From positions 1-64,000 of the forward strand of contig JAUIBL010000018.1 of NCBI GenBank assembly GCA_030428355.1: DNA of 64,000 bases. The letters run 5' to 3'. This DNA comes from Alphaproteobacteria bacterium. GTDB taxonomy: Bacteria; Pseudomonadota; Alphaproteobacteria; Rhodobacterales; Rhodobacteraceae. The translations under genes and the position numbers were made by a program. How positions within the stretch are numbered: the stretch's first letter is position 1; every line of letters begins with the position of its first letter. A model generated the notes under the pieces. The model was not told the origin of the DNA. It was given only the letters and a program-made list of their open reading frames with translations, and did no database searches. Below, piece after piece: positions 44,160-54,805 of the stretch.

Positions 44160-46984
44160 GCGGCTGGCGCCACCCGGAACTTGGCGATGTGGACCGACGC
44201 AAGCCGGTATGGTTTACTTTTGACGGCCAGCCGCTGAGCGGGTTTGCCGGGGATACCCTTGCATCGGCCTTGTTGGCGGGTGGGCCACGTATTCTGGGCC
44301 GCAGTTTTAAATACCACCGCCCACGCGGATTATGGGGTTTGGGTGGCGAAGAACCGAACGCCATTCTGGACGTCACATTTGACGGGAAGACGACACCGAA
44401 TGTCCGCGCGACAACCGAGAAATTGCGCAATGGGATGGTGCTGCAGTCGGTCAACGCAGCGCCGGATGCCGCACGTGATCGCTTTGGATTACTAGATCTC
44501 GCTCACAGGTTTCTACCCGCAGGGTTCTACTACAAGACCTTCATGGCGCTTGGCTGGATGCGGTGGGAACCGCTGATCCGCGAGATGGCGGGCTTGGGCA
44601 AACTTGATGCGACGCACCATCCTCCGGCAGACACGCCTGTAATGAATGCAGCCTGCGACTTACTGGTGATTGGCGCCGGCCCGGCTGGACTAGCCGCCGC
44701 AGCCGCTGCTGCCCGCAACGGTCGTCAGGTCTGGTTGGTAGATGAAGCCCGTGCCGTAGGTGGCAGCCTGCGCTGGCGTGGTGGAGAGATCGACGGTGCT
44801 CCTTGGACAGACTTCGCAGCCACAACCTGCAACGCGGTCAAAGCGGCAGGCGGTCGCATTCTGACCGATACCGTGCTCTGGGGCGCATTTGATCACGGGT
44901 CTTACGCCGCATGGCAGCGCCGCGAGGATCAAACGAACGTGCATTGGCGTATTCGAGCGCAGAATGTCGTTCTGGCGGCAGGGGCCATCGAACGCCCGCT
45001 GTGGTTCGCAAATAATGATTTGCCGGGGATCATGTCCTGTGAGGCGGCCTTGCATCATCTCGTTCTTTACGGAGCAGTTGCCGGGCGACGGATCGTGATC
45101 GGGTGTGCAGGGGACGCACCCTATGCCGTTGCAGCTGCACTGGCCAAAGCCGGATGCCAGGTCACGCTGGTCGATGCGCGGAAAGACACTCCGCCCGCGC
45201 CCGACGGTATGCGCATCATCCGTGGCGCTAAGATCACCCGCGCCCATGGACATCGCGAGGTTGGTGCCGTCACGGTCGATGGAACACATTTGGATTGCGA
45301 CACGGTCCTTGTGTCAGGCGGTTTCACACCGTCCGTACATCTGCATTGTCAGGCAGGCGGGAAGCTGGACCTAGACAAAGCGTCCGATAGCCTGATCCCC
45401 CGCGCCGGAACCTCGCCAATCCGAACGGTGGGAGCGGCAAACGGCGCGTTTGGTCTTGCAGCCGCATTGGAGCAAGGCCACGCCGCGGGGAGCGGCGCAG
45501 CCCCTGCACCACGTGCCGTCGATCGGGGATGGGCGCTTGACCCCATACGCCCCGATCCCGGCATCAAGGGTCGAGTCTGGATAGACCCGCAGAATGACGT
45601 CACACTCAAGGATGTTCGGATCGCCGCGCAAGAGGGCTATCAGTCCGTTGAACACCTGAAGCGCTATACCACCCTCGGAATGGCAACGGATCAGGGGCGG
45701 AATGCCAATTTCGCAGGGCTTGCGGCGATGGCCGTCCTGACAGATCGAACCATTGCGGAAACCGGCACAACAACCTATCGCCCCCCGTTCACACCTGTGC
45801 CCCTGTCCGTTATCGGTGGCATGCGCCGCGGAGAGGCATTTTCGCCACCGAAACGTCTGGCGCTCGAGCCGCAGCATCGCACATGTGGCGCGAAGTTCCG
45901 CGAATATGGCGGCTGGCTTCGGCCGGCGTATTACGGCGAGGATGAAGCAACTGCCCAGCAGGACGAGGCGCGTACCGCACGTCAGGCCGCTGGTCTTTAC
46001 GACGCGTCGCCATTGGGAAAGATCGAGGTGATTGGCCCCGGCGCGGCGGAGCTGCTCGATTTTTGCGGCTACGTGCGCATGTCCACACTCAAACCCGGTC
46101 GCGCCCGCTATGGCTTCATGTTGTCGGAAGCGGGGATCGTGCATGACGATGGCGTGGTTCTGCGCCTGGCCGAGGATCGGTTCATCGTATCAGCCTCATC
46201 CAGCCATGTCGGCTCTGTCCGGCTGATCCTTGAAGAAGCGCGTCAGGACAGGTTCGATCCGTCCCGCGTCTTCCTGCATGATGTAACCGCGCATTGGGCG
46301 ACCCTCACAGTCAGCGGGCCTTTGGCGCGCGCGATCCTTGCAGACGCCGGATTTTCTGTTCCCGACATCCCCCATATGTCTGTGGCCGAAACCCGCTGGA
46401 AAGATATTCCCTTCCGAATTGCACGGGTCAGTTTCACGGGCGATGCGTCATGGGAACTCTCGGTTCCAGCGCGGTATGGTGGTGAACTTCATGCAGTCTT
46501 AGACGCAGCCGGGACGGCTCATGGCGCGCGTTGGATCGGTCTGGAAGCCCTGATGCTGCTGAGAGCGGAAAAGGGGTATGTCCTGATCGGCAAGGATACG
46601 GATGGAGTGACCATGCCCCATGACCTCGGCTGGGGTGGACCACGCGCAAGTAGGCAGGACGAGTATTTCGGACGGCGTTCGCTCTTTACCCCCGAAGCCA
46701 ACCGCAACGATCGCCGACAGCTGGTCGGGCTTCAGAGCACAAACGTGCCCCTACCGACAGGGGCACATATCCTTGCACCAGGTGACACGCGCAGGTCATT
46801 GGGATTTGTAACGAGCAGCTACTACAGCCCAACACTGGATCGTGCGATTGCCTTGGCGATGATCAACGGCGGGCGCAGTCTGGTAGGACAGGACGTGACC
46901 GTCTTTAACCTCGGAGAAACCTATCTGGCTCGTGTTACGGACGCCTGTGCCTATGATCCAAAGGGGGAACGTCTGCATGGTTGA
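44156..46984 (+). CDS. soxA: Sarcosine oxidase alpha subunit
   Basis: FTFDGQPLSGFAGDTLASALLAGG...FKYHRPRGLWGLGGEEPNA; central FAD/NAD domain; C-terminal GcvT domain. ATG at 44156 overlaps the soxD stop. Confidence 0.95.
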   Translation: MSGWRHPELGDVDRRKPVWFTFDGQPLSGFAGDTLASALLAGGPRILGRSFKYHRPRGLWGLGGEEPNAILDVTFDGKTTPNVRATTEKLRNGMVLQSVNAAPDAARDRFGLLDLAHRFLPAGFYYKTFMALGWMRWEPLIREMAGLGKLDATHHPPADTPVMNAACDLLVIGAGPAGLAAAAAAARNGRQVWLVDEARAVGGSLRWRGGEIDGAPWTDFAATTCNAVKAAGGRILTDTVLWGAFDHGSYAAWQRREDQTNVHWRIRAQNVVLAAGAIERPLWFANNDLPGIMSCEAALHHLVLYGAVAGRRIVIGCAGDAPYAVAAALAKAGCQVTLVDARKDTPPAPDGMRIIRGAKITRAHGHREVGAVTVDGTHLDCDTVLVSGGFTPSVHLHCQAGGKLDLDKASDSLIPRAGTSPIRTVGAANGAFGLAAALEQGHAAGSGAAPAPRAVDRGWALDPIRPDPGIKGRVWIDPQNDVTLKDVRIAAQEGYQSVEHLKRYTTLGMATDQGRNANFAGLAAMAVLTDRTIAETGTTTYRPPFTPVPLSVIGGMRRGEAFSPPKRLALEPQHRTCGAKFREYGGWLRPAYYGEDEATAQQDEARTARQAAGLYDASPLGKIEVIGPGAAELLDFCGYVRMSTLKPGRARYGFMLSEAGIVHDDGVVLRLAEDRFIVSASSSHVGSVRLILEEARQDRFDPSRVFLHDVTAHWATLTVSGPLARAILADAGFSVPDIPHMSVAETRWKDIPFRIARVSFTGDASWELSVPARYGGELHAVLDAAGTAHGARWIGLEALMLLRAEKGYVLIGKDTDGVTMPHDLGWGGPRASRQDEYFGRRSLFTPEANRNDRRQLVGLQSTNVPLPTGAHILAPGDTRRSLGFVTSSYYSPTLDRAIALAMINGGRSLVGQDVTVFNLGETYLARVTDACAYDPKGERLHG

Positions 46985-47480
46985 GCGGGACTGGACCACA
47001 CGCACCCCCGAACCGGGTGCAACCCTGGAGGCGGAAGGGATCACTATCCGCTGTCATAGGCAGGACGCCGCCACCTTGGTTTCCGGAGATCTGGCGGCTG
47101 CGATCAAGGAACTCGCTCCCTCGGCTCAGATGCTGGGACTCTTGGAACTTTTGCCAGGCGCCCCGTTTGCTCTTCGAATCGCACGCGATCGGGCGCTGCT
47201 CTGCACTCGAGACCCTTTGGCTTCGGAAGGCTGGTATAATGGGTTTGCGGCCTCTGCCGCGGATGATCTCTATCTTGAATTCGTCGTGACAGGACAACGC
47301 GCGCCTGAGGTGGTCGCGTCCTGTATGTCGGAGCAGCCGGGCTCTCGTTCGGCAGCAACCCTGTTTGCGGGATATGGTGCGCTGGTGGCACGCTTACCGA
47401 ACGGGGTCAGCGTCCGCATTCAAGCACCCGAAGCAGCCGCAGCCTGGGCGCATCTGGCCAATGTCATCAAGGTCCTCTGA
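46977..47480 (+). CDS. soxG: Sarcosine oxidase gamma subunit
   Basis: Position after soxA (8-bp overlap), size, SoxG-like C-terminus LFAGYGALVARLPNGVSVRIQAPEAAAAWAHLANV. Confidence 0.85.
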   Translation: MVERDWTTRTPEPGATLEAEGITIRCHRQDAATLVSGDLAAAIKELAPSAQMLGLLELLPGAPFALRIARDRALLCTRDPLASEGWYNGFAASAADDLYLEFVVTGQRAPEVVASCMSEQPGSRSAATLFAGYGALVARLPNGVSVRIQAPEAAAAWAHLANVIKVL

Positions 47481-47482
47481 TC

Positions 47483-48595
47483 TCAGATGAATGGCAGATT
47501 GGCCAATCGCACTGGAAAGTCGCCTTGGGGCAGTGCAATTGTTAAACCCTCGGATTGTTCGGTGACGTCAGTTTCAGCGATGCCAACCCCGATCGAAGCG
47601 CCGACCCGGTTCGAATACACAAGATCCGTTGCCATACCCATGACGCGCTCGCCTTGCTCCAGAACTACCGGACGCTGCAACGACGAGACGCACGCGCCTT
47701 CGACAACGAACCCGACACGTTGGCGTGTCACTCCTGCATCAAACCTTCTCCGCAAGGCGGCTCTGCCGATGAAGTCATGTGTGTCAAGCGACACCATCTT
47801 GCCAAAGCCCATTTCGAAAGGATCGGCGGGAAGCGCCTGACGCCTCATGTCTGCTCCGTAGGAAATGAGGCCACTTTCAATCCGCTCTATATCGTTGGGC
47901 GCTCCGGGACCGATACCAAAAGGGCTCCCTGCTTCCTTGACACGCTGCCATAGCGCGGTCCCCTTGCGTCCATCGGTCAGATAGAGCTCGAAACCACCCT
48001 GCTTCGACCAACCGGAACGCGCGAGAACCATCGGAATGTCGTCAAGCAATGTCTCGAAAAACGCAAAAGGCCGAAGCTCTTTCACTCGGTTTCCGAACAA
48101 TGTAACGGCTACGTCTGTCGCCTTCGGCCCTTGGATTGCCAGAGGCGAGACATCCGGTTCCGAAACGGTCACGTTCAGGCCTCGCTCTGCAGCAATGGCT
48201 GCGGCCCACAAATGAAGATCACTGTCGGCCACCGACAGCCAAATGCGATCGTCTGCCAGTTTCAGCAACACGGGATCATTGATCATGAGACCGTCGTGAT
48301 CGCAGATTGGCACGTAGCGCCCCTGTCCGATCTTCAGTCCGGTCAAGTCGCGCGGAGTGAGTATTTGTGCCAATGCTTCCGCATCCGGACCAATAAGTTC
48401 GACCTGCCGCTGTGCCGCGACGTCCCACATGACCACGCCATTCAGAAGTCGGTCGTACTCTGCATCCGGATCACCAAAATGCCCCGGGATATACATGTGG
48501 TTATACACGGAAAAGGATTTTACGCCGTCCGCAACAGTTGCGTCGAAGAACGGGGATTGGCGGACATTTGTCCCGATATGGATTTGAAAACTCAT
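47483..48595 (-). CDS. GcvT/aminomethyltransferase family protein, DmdA (DMSP demethylase)-like
   Basis: FSVYNHMYIPGHF, VWDVAAQRQVELIGPDA, ILTPRDL, GRYVPICDHDGLMINDPVLLKLADDRIWLSVADSDL, EPDVSPLAIQGPKA, VARSGWSKQGGFELYLTD, ERIESGLISYGADM: close by eye to the remembered DmdA pattern. Confidence 0.8.
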   Translation of the reverse strand: MSFQIHIGTNVRQSPFFDATVADGVKSFSVYNHMYIPGHFGDPDAEYDRLLNGVVMWDVAAQRQVELIGPDAEALAQILTPRDLTGLKIGQGRYVPICDHDGLMINDPVLLKLADDRIWLSVADSDLHLWAAAIAAERGLNVTVSEPDVSPLAIQGPKATDVAVTLFGNRVKELRPFAFFETLLDDIPMVLARSGWSKQGGFELYLTDGRKGTALWQRVKEAGSPFGIGPGAPNDIERIESGLISYGADMRRQALPADPFEMGFGKMVSLDTHDFIGRAALRRRFDAGVTRQRVGFVVEGACVSSLQRPVVLEQGERVMGMATDLVYSNRVGASIGVGIAETDVTEQSEGLTIALPQGDFPVRLANLPFI

Positions 48596-48649
48596 GCCCG
48601 CCTTTAGCGTGACCGGGGACGGCGCACAACGCCTCCACCGGTCCTGTGT

Positions 48650-50275
48650 TCAGGCCTTCAGGTAGATATCGTGAAGGTCGAGTTGGTAGAACGGGTGCAC
48701 GTCCACATTTGCGAACTTACCGTTTGAATGATTGAAGACTGAACGCCAATAAGACTGGATCAGAACACCTTCATCCTGCATGATCTTTTGCATTTTTGCC
48801 ATAATGTCTCGACGGGCATTGGCATCTGCAACCGACAAACCCTGTTCCAGAAGACTGTCGAATTCCGCATTCGAGAACCCGCTTTCGTTCCATGCGGCTC
48901 CGGATTTGTAGGCGAGGGCAAAGATCTGGATTCCCAATGGACGCGGGCCCCACTCGGTCGCCGAAAACGGATATTTCGTCCAGTCGTTCCAGAAGGTTGC
49001 GCCGGGAAGGATTTTGCGTTCGATGTTCAGCCCGGCATCCCGCATTTGCGCCGCGATTGCATCACATGTGTTCTTTTGCCATTCGGTATCGAGAGAAATC
49101 AGCTCGAGAACGGTATCCGCATGTCCCGCATTGGCGACCATCTCGGCACCCTTGGCAGGATCAACTTCGAGAGCAGACAATTCAGCGTATTCTGGATGAA
49201 CCGGGCAAACATGATGGTTCTCTCCAACAAGTCCCAGCCCACTGATGCCAAGCTCCAGAACAAGCGCATTGTCCACGGCAAGCTGAATGCCTCGTCTCAC
49301 ATCGCGATTGTCGTAGGGGCTTGACTGCTGATTGAACCGAACCGCCAACGTGTTGGCTGTCACAACCTCGCTCGACTGCCACCCGATAGAGTCAAAGACC
49401 TGAACGAAGTCGCCATCTGTTCGGTACGTCAGGTCTATTTCGTCACTGTCCGCAGCCGCGACAAGCGCGGCTTGGTCTGTGCCAAGATCGATGAACTCGA
49501 TACGGTCCAGCCAACCACCCTCGCGCCAATACTGATGATCCATGTTGCGCACCAGAGCGGCTTTGACGCCCACCTCATAGCTTTCGGGCAGGTAAGCGCC
49601 CGTCCCGATGGGCACCGTGACGGGATCTTCACCCGCATAGCTGCGATGAACAACTGCGGCGGGGTAGTCTGACAAGGCGGCCATGATACTGATGTCCGGC
49701 GCATTGAGGTTTAGCTCTACGGTGTGGTCATCAATGATCCTGACCGCTCCGTCTCGCAGCGTCTTTGTCTCTGGATTCTGAAGCGCCGCGACACGAGAGG
49801 CCATAGAGTTGCCATCGACATTTCCATCTGCCCAACGGTCGAAGTTGTGCACGACGTCAACTGCGGTAAAGTCGTCACCGTTGTTCCACTTCACACCTTG
49901 GCGCAGGTTGAGTGTATACTGCGTTGCGTCCGCGTTGGCTTCCCAACTTTCGATTAGGCTGCCAGTGACGCTCCCATCGCGATTGAACAGGGTCATGTAA
50001 TCCAGCCAGCCACGGCAGAAATTCGCGTATTCTGTCCAGTCCCAGAGGCGCGGATCCTTCATCGCCTTGGTTTCCATGTTCACACGCAGCGTTCCACCGC
50101 GCTGCGCTTCTGCGCGGGCCAGACTGGGCATGCCTAGACCGATCAGGCCGTAGGCCGCGGATGCGGAAACGCCCAGCATAGTTGCACGGCTTAGAAATTC
50201 CCGGCGGTCCATGAGACCGGCCCGGTACTCCTCCGCATAGAGCAGAGCGGCCCGGTGAACGCTATCCGATTTCAT
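48650..50275 (-). CDS. ABC transporter substrate-binding protein (SBP_bac_5), probable Tat substrate
   Basis: Tat-like [34 protein letters not shown]; start at 50275 with GGGAG RBS. Confidence 0.9.
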   Translation of the reverse strand: MKSDSVHRAALLYAEEYRAGLMDRREFLSRATMLGVSASAAYGLIGLGMPSLARAEAQRGGTLRVNMETKAMKDPRLWDWTEYANFCRGWLDYMTLFNRDGSVTGSLIESWEANADATQYTLNLRQGVKWNNGDDFTAVDVVHNFDRWADGNVDGNSMASRVAALQNPETKTLRDGAVRIIDDHTVELNLNAPDISIMAALSDYPAAVVHRSYAGEDPVTVPIGTGAYLPESYEVGVKAALVRNMDHQYWREGGWLDRIEFIDLGTDQAALVAAADSDEIDLTYRTDGDFVQVFDSIGWQSSEVVTANTLAVRFNQQSSPYDNRDVRRGIQLAVDNALVLELGISGLGLVGENHHVCPVHPEYAELSALEVDPAKGAEMVANAGHADTVLELISLDTEWQKNTCDAIAAQMRDAGLNIERKILPGATFWNDWTKYPFSATEWGPRPLGIQIFALAYKSGAAWNESGFSNAEFDSLLEQGLSVADANARRDIMAKMQKIMQDEGVLIQSYWRSVFNHSNGKFANVDVHPFYQLDLHDIYLKA

Positions 50276-50321
50276 TTTTCTCTCCCTTTGTTTCATTTTG
50301 TCGATTCGTGGACAGTTGTGT

Positions 50322-51761
50322 CTAGATACGAGCGTTGCCCCGCTTCGCTTCTGCGTCAACAAAATTACGCCGCATGTCAGACCAGACAGTGCATGCCTTC
50401 TCGAAATCGAGCGCCGCGCTAAAAACCATGTCGTCATCAAAAGGATGTCCGATGATCTGCAGCCCAATGGGCACGCCCTTCTCGGCCTGCCCGCAAGGCA
50501 CCGAAATGGCGGGCCGGGACGACAGCATGTTGAATGGAAACGTCATGACCCAACCCAGCATGGGATCAACGGATCGACCATTGATTATCAGATCATCGGT
50601 CCCCGGATCAAAGTCAGCGTGCAGCGCGGGAACAGCCGTGGTGGGACAGATCAAGAGGTCAAATTCAGTCATCGCCCGCGCCAGTTCCTGACTCATGCGA
50701 CCTGTACAGGTCAGAGCAGCAAGGTAATCCTGGGGTTTGACGCGCAAACCTGCCTTAGCAAACTGACGGGCATATGGTGTCATTCGCTCCCAGTCTTCAG
50801 GAGCCTCAGGGGCGATCGAAGTCCCAAAGATCATACGTAGATGTGTAAGCGCAGCCTCCATGACCTCCGACCCCCACGGCAGTTCGATCTCTTCGACCAC
50901 GGCACCAAGGTCGTGAAATGTCTGGGCGGCTTTGAGCAAAGCCGCTTCCACCTCGGGATCAACCTCGAAAAAACCGAGAGTTCTTGAGATCGCAATACGG
51001 CACCCCCTCACACCTCCTGTCGTAACGATCTCATGGCATGGCAGGGTCATTGGGTCGTCTGGATGTGGTCCGCAAAGCACGTTCTGAAGCAACTTCGTAT
51101 CCGCGACAGTCCGAGCAATCGGACCGGTGTGGCAGTAGAAATCCAGGTTGAATGGCGCATCCACCGGGTTCCGGCCTCGGGGTGGCTTGTACCCAACAAC
51201 CCCGCAACAGGAAGCGGGGATGCGGATTGAACCGCCGATATCGGATCCCGTCGCCAAAGTAGAACTTCCCACCGCAAGTGACGCCGCCGCGCCGCCCGAC
51301 GACCCTCCAGGTGTCATCTCTGTATTCCACGGGTTGCGCGTCACTCCCCAACGTCGGGACCAGGTCACAGCCGCGCAGGAAAATTCGGGTGTGGCACTGC
51401 GGGCATGCACAATTCCACCCGCATCCAAAACGCGTTGATTAATTGGTGACGTTGACGGTTGCGGCGAGTCATTCGATAGCCACGAGCCTGCCGAAGTGGG
51501 AAGCTCCGCAATGTGACCTGCATCCTTGACTGAAATGCACAACCCCTCCAACGGCCGCGGGTCGCCTCGCAGATACCGCGCTTCCGCTGACTTTGCCGCG
51601 ACCAGAGCCTGATCGAAATACCGATAGGTGAATGCCCCGATTGCCGGCTCTGTTGCTTCGGCCCGTTCGATCAGCGCCTCAGTCAATTCAACCGGCGACA
51701 ATGCGCGCTTTTGAAAAAGCCCAAGGGCTTCTGTTGCAGAAAGCCACGCTAATTCAGTCAC
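50322..51761 (-). CDS. Amidase (amidase signature/GatA-like family)
   Basis: Amidase signature region [55 protein letters not shown] start at 51761 overlaps the upstream gene stop; ORF extends to 51932. Confidence 0.92.
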   Translation of the reverse strand: MTELAWLSATEALGLFQKRALSPVELTEALIERAEATEPAIGAFTYRYFDQALVAAKSAEARYLRGDPRPLEGLCISVKDAGHIAELPTSAGSWLSNDSPQPSTSPINQRVLDAGGIVHARSATPEFSCAAVTWSRRWGVTRNPWNTEMTPGGSSGGAAASLAVGSSTLATGSDIGGSIRIPASCCGVVGYKPPRGRNPVDAPFNLDFYCHTGPIARTVADTKLLQNVLCGPHPDDPMTLPCHEIVTTGGVRGCRIAISRTLGFFEVDPEVEAALLKAAQTFHDLGAVVEEIELPWGSEVMEAALTHLRMIFGTSIAPEAPEDWERMTPYARQFAKAGLRVKPQDYLAALTCTGRMSQELARAMTEFDLLICPTTAVPALHADFDPGTDDLIINGRSVDPMLGWVMTFPFNMLSSRPAISVPCGQAEKGVPIGLQIIGHPFDDDMVFSAALDFEKACTVWSDMRRNFVDAEAKRGNARI

Positions 51762-53098
51762 GGCGACACCGCAGCAAACGACTCTGCGAGAACGGACATG
51801 ATGTGATCTATCTCGGCTTCGGTACAGATGTACGGTGGCGCAATCGCTACGACCGGCCCGATGATGCGGAAAAAGACGCCCCGCGCCACTGCCTGTTGCC
51901 CAATTGCCTGCGCCAGCACTTCGGTGTCGCATTCAAGCGCCGCCAACAAACCCTGGCAACGGACATCCAGCACTCCCGGCTCATTCTTAAGCCCTGACAG
52001 CCCATCTTTGATCCGTGCGCCAAGCCGGGCGACGTGTCGAGGCAAATCCATCTCTTCATAAATCTTCAGACATTCGAGGGCGACCGCTGTACCAACAGGA
52101 TGGCCACCATAGGTGAACCCATGCCCGAGAGTGCCAACGCCATGCGCCAAAGGCTTAAGACCGTCATAGACCTCTTCAGACAGTGCAACGGCTGACATCG
52201 GAAATACCGAAGCCGTCAGTTGTTTGGCTATGGTCATGAGGTGTGGACGAATGCCGAATGTCTCGCAACCGAACCATTCGCCGGTTCGACCAAAACCACA
52301 GATGATCTCATCCGCAATGAGAAGGATCCCGTGCTTGGCGAGCACATTCTGCACGGCGTCCCAATAACCGTCGGGCGGCAGAATGACGCCCCCCGCGCCC
52401 ATTGCCGGTTCACCGATAAAGGCAGCGATGGTGCCTGAATCTTCTGCGCGGATGAGTTCGTCCAATTCCCGCGCCCGACGCTTGGAAAATGCAAGTTCGC
52501 TCTCGCCAGGGTCGGCATCTCTCAGGAAATGTGGCCGCCCCGTGCGCAAGACATCAGACAGCGGCAAGGCAAAGCCGGTGTGACAATAGTCGAGTCCTGT
52601 CAGGGCCGCGCTCATCTGTCCGGATCCATGATAGGCCCCATCGCGTGCAATGATGCGCGTTCGGTCCGGCTGTCCTTTGGCCGCCCAATAGTAGCGCGCG
52701 ATTTTAGCTGCCGTTTCCACGGCATCAGAACCAGACGTGCCGAAGAAGACCTTATTCATGCCCGGCATGCGCGCTACCAGCCGGGCCGCCAAGTGCTCTG
52801 TACAGACCGGTGTACGCCCCATGAAGGAATGATAATAGGCCAGCGTGCTCATCTGGTCAGTCATGGCACGTGTCAATCGCGCCGGGGCAAAACCAAGGCT
52901 CGCGCACCATAAGGCGGAAACCGCATCAATATAGCTGCGACCGTCCGTATCCCGTACTCTTATACCTTCACCGCTTTCGATGTTCAGCGGCGGGGTCATC
53001 TCGATGACAACAGGATCGTTGAATGGAAAAAGCTGGCTCAAAAGAAAAACTCCGACAGACGTCCGGTGTAGCTTTTCCGATAACAAAAAATCGGTCAA
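51758..53098 (-). CDS. Class III (omega) aminotransferase
   Basis: FFGTSGSDAVETAAKIARYYW, ARDGAYHGSG, IADEIICGFGRTGEWFGCETFGIRPHLMTIAKQLTASVFPMSAV. Start uncertain. Confidence 0.92.
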   Translation of the reverse strand: MTDFLLSEKLHRTSVGVFLLSQLFPFNDPVVIEMTPPLNIESGEGIRVRDTDGRSYIDAVSALWCASLGFAPARLTRAMTDQMSTLAYYHSFMGRTPVCTEHLAARLVARMPGMNKVFFGTSGSDAVETAAKIARYYWAAKGQPDRTRIIARDGAYHGSGQMSAALTGLDYCHTGFALPLSDVLRTGRPHFLRDADPGESELAFSKRRARELDELIRAEDSGTIAAFIGEPAMGAGGVILPPDGYWDAVQNVLAKHGILLIADEIICGFGRTGEWFGCETFGIRPHLMTIAKQLTASVFPMSAVALSEEVYDGLKPLAHGVGTLGHGFTYGGHPVGTAVALECLKIYEEMDLPRHVARLGARIKDGLSGLKNEPGVLDVRCQGLLAALECDTEVLAQAIGQQAVARGVFFRIIGPVVAIAPPYICTEAEIDHIMSVLAESFAAVSP

Positions 53099-53133
53099 AT
53101 TCGAATAACTCTCATTTCACAGTAGAAAAAGTT

Positions 53134-54057
53134 ATGCCAAATCGTCTTCCAAACCTGAATGCGTTGCGCGTCCTTAGCCAAGTCGCTCGCCACAACAGCT
53201 TCACCATCGCGGCGGAGGCTTTGGGAGTGACCCAGTCTGCCGTCAGCAAGCAGATTGCGGCGCTGGAAGCTGAGCTTGGCCAACCTCTTTTTGTGCGTTT
53301 TCACAAACGCATCGAAATCACTCCGTTCGGACAAAAGCTTGCGGACCTCGCGACATCCTCGTTCACGCGTATTGAAACCGGACTGCGAGAGTTCAAGGCC
53401 CCGGCGCCTGACCAAATCCGACTGCATGGCGATGCCGATTTTGTCGAACTCTGGCTGTTTCCCCGTTTGCAAAGCTTTGAAGCCATGAATCCGGACATAC
53501 GCATTTCGATCTCGGTCACAGTTGGAATGAACGCACCACCTGCCACCGGCTGGGACTGCGCGGTATTCTGGGGGCGCGGCGGTTGGAGTGGATTTCGGTT
53601 TGAAGCGCTGCTGACAAACACAGTTTTTCCCGTCGCAGCGCCTGACTACTTTGCCACCCTGAATCGCGCACCCCGCATGGCAGACATCCCCGAACGCCAC
53701 CTCATTCACGATCAGACCCGCACTTGGTGGCGCGCGTTTCGGGAAGCTGAAGGGGAATACGAATTGGATCCAACCGCAGGGCGCATCTACAACCGTACCG
53801 CTTTATGCCTGACCGCTGCTGCAAGAGGCGATGGCGTCACGATCGGAGATGAAGTGACAACCAAACTTCTGCTCGCAAGCGGCGCTCTGATCTGCCCGTT
53901 TGACACACGACTCCCGTCTCCAGACGCATATTACCTCGCGTATTCGGAAACAAACCCATCGAAACCGATAAACCGGTTTGCCAATTGGCTACGAGAGGAA
54001 GCCGCAAAGCATACAGATTTCTTCAGAGAATTTTGGGGCACTCGAAAAAAGCGATGA
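53134..54057 (+). CDS. LysR-family transcriptional regulator (GcvA-like)
   Basis: LPNLNALRVLSQVARHNSFTIAAEALGVTQSAVSKQIAALEAELGQPLFVRFHKRIEIT; divergent from the aminotransferase/amidase pair. Confidence 0.93.
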   Translation: MPNRLPNLNALRVLSQVARHNSFTIAAEALGVTQSAVSKQIAALEAELGQPLFVRFHKRIEITPFGQKLADLATSSFTRIETGLREFKAPAPDQIRLHGDADFVELWLFPRLQSFEAMNPDIRISISVTVGMNAPPATGWDCAVFWGRGGWSGFRFEALLTNTVFPVAAPDYFATLNRAPRMADIPERHLIHDQTRTWWRAFREAEGEYELDPTAGRIYNRTALCLTAAARGDGVTIGDEVTTKLLLASGALICPFDTRLPSPDAYYLAYSETNPSKPINRFANWLREEAAKHTDFFREFWGTRKKR

Positions 54058-54805
54058 CGGAGGGGACACATAGACTTTCTCGTACCTCGCATACGAATTG
54101 GCCCAAAAGAACGCAAAGCCTCTCTGCAAGCCCCAACTATTATCATCGAATGCAAAGAAATGTCGCGAATAACCATGCCAGTGCCGTCCGCGCCATACAC
54201 TTGGAACAGGCTCTGTTGATGGCATGGATGCCCCTTCTCGACCGCATCAAAGTATGTCAAGGTGATGTTTGTTCAAGACATCACAAATGGAGAGAGCATC
54301 GATGCCATCATCAGAACCGCGATGAGGTCGAAGCAAGCGGGAATCCATCGGAGCTCGCGACGTTGAACTGACAGGCCGCCCGAAGAAGCCGGATACACAC
54401 CAGCAATCGCGACCACCGATCCGGAACCAAAAAGACAGTTGCAATCGAGCGCGATCAACATGCAGCCCACATGGACGCCGATACGGAGGCACGCTTCAAT
54501 GCCGCTTGATCATCTAGGGAAAACCAGCCCTTAAGTGAATCGGGTTTAAGAATTACCACGTATGAGGTAAGGCTGCGCCGCAAGTTGACGCGTGCACGCG
54601 AAGTCTCAGCTCCCTCGGGCGACATTAAATTGAGATAGCCGAGCCCCTTGAAACCCAGATCTGGCGCGTTTTCGCTGCAGTATAATTTCTACACCCTGTC
54701 CCGGAAGCCGTGGATGAACTCGATCCCAAACTGGCTGATCTTTGCGTTGATCGAGTTAGAATACTGGCGCCAATCTGAGCACAGCATACTGTAACTTGGC
54801 CATGC

